Assembly (NCBI GenBank): GCA_030643455.1
Contig: DAOWLV010000096.1
Span: 1 to 9,218, forward strand
From: Candidatus Krumholzibacteriia bacterium
Lineage (GTDB): Bacteria > Krumholzibacteriota > Krumholzibacteriia > LZORAL124-64-63
Direction of reading: 5' to 3'
DNA length: 9,218 bases
How positions within the stretch are numbered: position 1 is the stretch's first letter; every line of letters begins with the position of its first letter. This document shows, piece after piece, positions 6,285 to 9,218 of this stretch. Position numbers and translations under genes: made by a program. The notes beneath the pieces were generated by a model, which saw nothing but the letters and a program-made list of their open reading frames with translations, did not search any database and was not told the DNA's origin.

Positions 6285-7459
6285 ACGAAGGCGTCGGGCT
6301 TGAGATCCCCTTTGGCAAACCTGTCCAGCGAAAGACTGGTGATGATGTCGTCGGCCTCCCCGGTGGCGATGTGCCGGGCCATCCTGCGGCCCGTCACCGG
6401 GCCGAGCATGAACCCATGACCGCTGAATCCGCAGATATGGTAATAACCGTCCAGCCCCGGCACGCCTCCCAGGATGGGCCGGTGGTCGGGCGTGACATCG
6501 TACATCCCGGCCCATTGCCGCATCATCCGCACCTGGGCCGCCCGAGGGTAGTGCCTGACCAGGGCCTTGGCGAACCGCACCGCGAAGCGCAACTGGCTGC
6601 GGGTGTCGAACCGGGAGGGACCCTCCAGGCCGGGTTCCGCGGGGTCCCCGATGCCGCCGACGATTTCCCCCCGCAGGCTCTGGCTGAAGTAGATCCCGTT
6701 GGTGATCGAGATCACCATGGGATCGAGGAAGGGCTTTAGCGATTCACTGACCATGATCTCATGACGTTCCTGCCGGTTGGGTAGCTGGACGCCCACCATC
6801 GCAGCCAAGGCGCGGGCCCACGGGCCGGCGCAGTTGATCACCCGGCCGGTGGCGATGTCGCCCCGGTCGGTGTGCACCGTGCGGATGCCGCCGTCATCGG
6901 CGGTGATGCCGGTCACCTGCGTCCGGATGAAGATATTCACGCCCGCGCGGTGGCACGCCCTGGCATATCCCCAGACCACGGCGAAGGGGTAGGCCGTGCC
7001 GTCCTTGGGGCAGAAGGTGGCGCCCTTGAGGTGGGAAATGTCCAGGTCGGGAACGATTTTCCGGCATTCTGCGGGCTGCAGGAACTCCGTGGGGACATCA
7101 CAACGGTTCTGCAGGGCCACCGCTTCGCGCAGGGCGGGCAGGTCATCCTCGCTTTCGGTGATCATCAGGTAGCCGCCCTGCCGGAAGAATACCTGGTAGC
7201 CGAGGTCCGCCGACATGTTCTCGTACATCGCGACGCTTTCCTGCGCGAGGCGAATGTTCTCCTCGGTGGTCCACTGCTGTCTGATTCCACCGCCGCACCG
7301 GCCCGTCGAACCGCTGCCGATGTAGTTCTTCTCGAGGATCACAATGTTCTTCAGACCCTGGTGGGCCAGTTCCCGAGCGGTGGCCAGGCCGTTGATGCCA
7401 CCGCCGATGATCACCGCGTCGGCGGTGACCGGTACGGGGCCGCTGGACAAGGGGATCAT
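6275..7459 (-). CDS. FAD-dependent amino acid dehydrogenase, beta (catalytic) subunit, DAO/SoxB-like
   Basis: A 394-residue FAD enzyme of the DAO family that should oxidise an amine or secondary amino acid to an imine. The ATG overlaps the previous stop by four bases (ATGA), and GGAGG lies seven bases upstream. Landmarks are GGGING at 19-24 (dinucleotide loop) with Glu43 for the ribose, GSGSTGRCGGGIRQQW at 48-63 (isoalloxazine-facing segment), NCAGPW at 209-214, GMYDVTPDHRPILG at 318-331 and GFSGHGFMLGP at 344-354. In heterotetrameric sarcosine oxidase, the His that carries covalent FMN lies in a GGTARHDAV segment, as I recall it. Here the matching segment is DGTAYPFAV (153-161), without that His. 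This points to the dye-linked L-proline/hydroxyproline dehydrogenase or HcnC side of the family. It is last in the operon, and its length is normal. The substrate is not settled: proline, hydroxyproline, sarcosine and glycine are all possible. Confidence 0.9.
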   Translation of the reverse strand: MIPLSSGPVPVTADAVIIGGGINGLATARELAHQGLKNIVILEKNYIGSGSTGRCGGGIRQQWTTEENIRLAQESVAMYENMSADLGYQVFFRQGGYLMITESEDDLPALREAVALQNRCDVPTEFLQPAECRKIVPDLDISHLKGATFCPKDGTAYPFAVVWGYARACHRAGVNIFIRTQVTGITADDGGIRTVHTDRGDIATGRVINCAGPWARALAAMVGVQLPNRQERHEIMVSESLKPFLDPMVISITNGIYFSQSLRGEIVGGIGDPAEPGLEGPSRFDTRSQLRFAVRFAKALVRHYPRAAQVRMMRQWAGMYDVTPDHRPILGGVPGLDGYYHICGFSGHGFMLGPVTGRRMARHIATGEADDIITSLSLDRFAKGDLKPDAFVVG

Positions 7460-7761
7460 GAGTCGTCCTCCACATCATCGCCGGCCGGAGGGACGTCGAG
7501 GGCCGCGAGCTGGGCAAAGGTGAGCGGCTCCGCGGGAGGGCGGATGTTGGTCAACCTTACCTCGCCGGGAGGGATGTTTCGCAAGACGGCAAGTTCACCG
7601 GCCGATTCGCTGAGACAGCCCTTGCCCTGGCAGAAACCCGTGCCGACACCGGTGTAGCGCTTGAGGGATTCGAGTTCGGTGAAACCCTCACGGTAAGCCT
7701 CCCGGAATTCATCCAGGGTCACATCCTCGCAGCGGCAGAGAAAGATCTTGGGCTTGCTCAT
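7456..7761 (-). CDS. BFD-type [2Fe-2S] protein, small (gamma-like) subunit of the dehydrogenase
   Basis: A 101-residue electron-transfer protein that should carry one [2Fe-2S] cluster between the two flavoproteins. The ligand cysteines are Cys9 and Cys11 (CRC) and Cys44 and Cys49 in GFCQGKGC. The C-x4-C second pair is what I recall for BFD-like domains tied to SoxA/proline-dehydrogenase complexes; true bacterioferritin-associated ferredoxin has C-x2-C. After about residue 55 the protein has a Pro-rich segment (RPPAEPLTFAQLAALDVPP), also common in this subfamily, and a short acidic tail. Both ends overlap neighbouring genes by four bases (ATGA), so translation is coupled and a near 1:1:1 stoichiometry with alpha and beta is likely. 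In several archaeal L-proline dehydrogenases the equivalent subunit also lies between alpha and beta. Confidence 0.88.
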   Translation of the reverse strand: MSKPKIFLCRCEDVTLDEFREAYREGFTELESLKRYTGVGTGFCQGKGCLSESAGELAVLRNIPPGEVRLTNIRPPAEPLTFAQLAALDVPPAGDDVEDDS

Positions 7762-9131
7762 ATGCTTTCCACCTCACTGGCCGGGCTGGCGGCAACGCCG
7801 GGCAACCCGCCGGCGGCTTCACCGACGGCAACCAGGCTTGGACTGTCGGACAGGACAAAACCCCCCAGGTCGGGCTGCAACGAAAGGTCCGTGCCCAGCT
7901 GGTAGGGCACGTCATAGGCGGGTTTGGCCCGGTCGCAGATCACGGCCAGATCCGTTTCCATCGTCAGACGGGATCCGGTCCGGCCTCCGCCGGAGGCGTC
8001 CGGGGTGAAGGCGGCCCGCAGGTGCTGCTTGCCATACCCGGAGATGCTGTGCAGCTCCAGGCCGGTGTTGAGCGGCCAGTTGCGATCCACGGCCGCGGAG
8101 ATCTCGTCAGGGCTGCCGGTATCGGTCACCACCAAGTTGAGGCGGGCCCCGCTGGTATCCAGCAGGGCGGCGCTGAGCCAGAAATCCAGGCCGCTGCCGA
8201 CGACCAGGACGTTTTTGCCCCTCACGTCAAGACCGTCCCGGACCAGCAGTCGGTACAGTGCGCGGGGACCGAGAAGGCCGGGTGTGTCGTTCCCGGGAAA
8301 GAGCCCCAGGGTGTCCAGGGCGCCGGCCGCCCAGATCATGGAGTCGAACCTCACGGTTTGCAGATGGTTTCCCTTGCGCAGGAGAAGACCGTCGGGATGG
8401 TAGCCGGCGATGGCCCGCGTCCCGCCGAGAAAGGTCACGTCATCCCGTGCGGAGAATTTCTCCCGTGCGTTTTCCATCCTCTCCAGGGCGGAGCGCAGTA
8501 GCTCGAAGCGGTCCAGGATCCCGCCCGGATGGTCGGCCAATCGCTGAAGGGCGCCATACCGCTGGCCCCCTGGTTGTTCGTGATCGTCCAGAACGAGAAC
8601 GCGGCCCCCGGTCCGTTCGGCGGCAGCCAGCCCGGACGGTCCGGCGCCCACGATGACGGTGTCGAACCGACCCAGGTCGGCAGGTTGTCCGTCGTCCGTT
8701 TTCGGTGGGTTCGAGGTATCGGGCAGGCGTCCTACACCGGTAAGGGGGCGGATCCTGTCCAGGAAGAACCGGCTCACGAAAGCGGGTTTTGTGAACCACT
8801 TGTAGTAGAAGCCGACGGGGAAGAAGGCGCTGCCGGCGGCCAGAACTTTTTGCATGGGCGCCGCGTAGAAGGCTCCGGCGTCCTGCCGCTCGATCTCCAT
8901 GCCCTCACGGACGGCCAGTTCGCAGGTGCGGACGTTGGGAGTGCTGTCGACCCTCATCAGGCAGGCGGTGCAGTGGCCCCGGGCGCAGGTCACACCCCGG
9001 GGGCGGCCGTATTTTGGTGAGTGGGACAGATGCCGGACATCGTTCTCCCACAGGGCGACGGCCACGGTGGTGTCCGACCGGCACTCCAGGGTCTTGCCCT
9101 CAAAGCGGATGCTTACTTTATCACTTGCCAA
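7758..9131 (-). CDS. Amino acid dehydrogenase alpha subunit: fused [2Fe-2S] domain plus FAD/NAD(P)-binding domain (SoxA N-half/HcnA-HcnB-like)
   Basis: A 457-residue subunit that should take electrons from the catalytic beta subunit and pass them to an acceptor. The start is TTG at 9129-9131 with AAAGGA six bases upstream; no in-frame ATG precedes it in the window. Residues 1-80 form a ferredoxin-like domain with Cys49, Cys54, Cys57 and Cys70 (C-x4-C-x2-C-x12-C), so a [2Fe-2S] cluster is expected. Residues about 90-135 (FFPVGFYYKWF..) match the linker typical of SoxA-like proteins. FAD binds at VGAGPSG (161-167); a second dinucleotide loop is VVGSG (310-314), and VAVGEAAG (434-441) closes the flavin site. 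It lacks the folate-binding C-terminal half of sarcosine oxidase alpha, so methylene-tetrahydrofolate production is unlikely. The C-terminus looks a little shorter than usual. First gene of the operon. Confidence 0.9.
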   Translation of the reverse strand: MASDKVSIRFEGKTLECRSDTTVAVALWENDVRHLSHSPKYGRPRGVTCARGHCTACLMRVDSTPNVRTCELAVREGMEIERQDAGAFYAAPMQKVLAAGSAFFPVGFYYKWFTKPAFVSRFFLDRIRPLTGVGRLPDTSNPPKTDDGQPADLGRFDTVIVGAGPSGLAAAERTGGRVLVLDDHEQPGGQRYGALQRLADHPGGILDRFELLRSALERMENAREKFSARDDVTFLGGTRAIAGYHPDGLLLRKGNHLQTVRFDSMIWAAGALDTLGLFPGNDTPGLLGPRALYRLLVRDGLDVRGKNVLVVGSGLDFWLSAALLDTSGARLNLVVTDTGSPDEISAAVDRNWPLNTGLELHSISGYGKQHLRAAFTPDASGGGRTGSRLTMETDLAVICDRAKPAYDVPYQLGTDLSLQPDLGGFVLSDSPSLVAVGEAAGGLPGVAASPASEVESI

Positions 9132-9172
9132 GGCTGGTCCTTTCGGCGACAGATCCGGCGAATCAGGATTCG

Positions 9173-9201
9173 AAAATAAATCCCTGATCTGGCAGCGGCA
9201 A
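9173..9201 (-). promoter_or_regulatory. Possible promoter of the dehydrogenase operon
   Basis: On the minus strand TTGCCG (9196-9201) and TATTTT (9173-9178) are separated by 17 bases, each matching 4 of 6 consensus positions. Transcription would start about 35 bases upstream of the TTG start codon. The frame is open to the window edge, so an upstream gene or a longer N-terminus cannot be excluded. Confidence 0.32.
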
Positions 9202-9218
9202 GGAGAGTGTGGAAGAGA

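Noticed and set aside
5134..6318. Long minus-strand open frame (394 codons) opposite the SDR gene
   Set aside because: It overlaps the whole SDR gene and parts of both neighbours, shows no recognisable motif, and is rich in Gln/Pro/Gly as expected for antisense frames.

Overview
The window looks like chromosomal DNA from a Gram-negative bacterium. Genes are GC-rich, secreted proteins carry signal peptides with AxA-type cleavage sites, Shine-Dalgarno sites are good, and AT-rich intergenic stretches are confined to the promoters of one gene family. The two small secreted proteins resemble, from memory only, proteins of uncultivated FCB-side phyla such as Krumholzibacteria or Eisenbacteria; this placement is an inference. 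There are no RNA genes, insertion sequences, CRISPR arrays or phage genes.

Layout: (1) A secreted S9-family serine peptidase on the minus strand (121-2196) with its own intrinsic terminator. (2) A tandem pair of 201-residue secreted proteins of unknown function on the plus strand (2624-3229 and 3659-4264), about 82% identical. Each has its own extended -10 promoter, related leader and intrinsic terminator. (3) A minus-strand crotonase-fold protein (4385-5191) with substituted catalytic residues, divergent from (4) a plus-strand SDR protein of the YfcH/SDR39U1 type (5362-6267). (5) A minus-strand three-gene operon (9131 down to 6275) with two 4-base ATGA overlaps. It encodes the alpha, small iron-sulfur and beta subunits of a membrane- or dye-linked amino acid dehydrogenase related to the SoxA/SoxB, HcnABC and L-proline dehydrogenase families.

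The operon is the clearest functional unit. The beta subunit should oxidise a secondary amino acid at FAD. Electrons should then pass through the BFD-type [2Fe-2S] protein to the alpha subunit, which carries a fused N-terminal plant-type [2Fe-2S] domain. The most novel material is the tandem secreted pair, whose mature parts and C-terminal ending are held nearly constant while the signal peptides have diverged.
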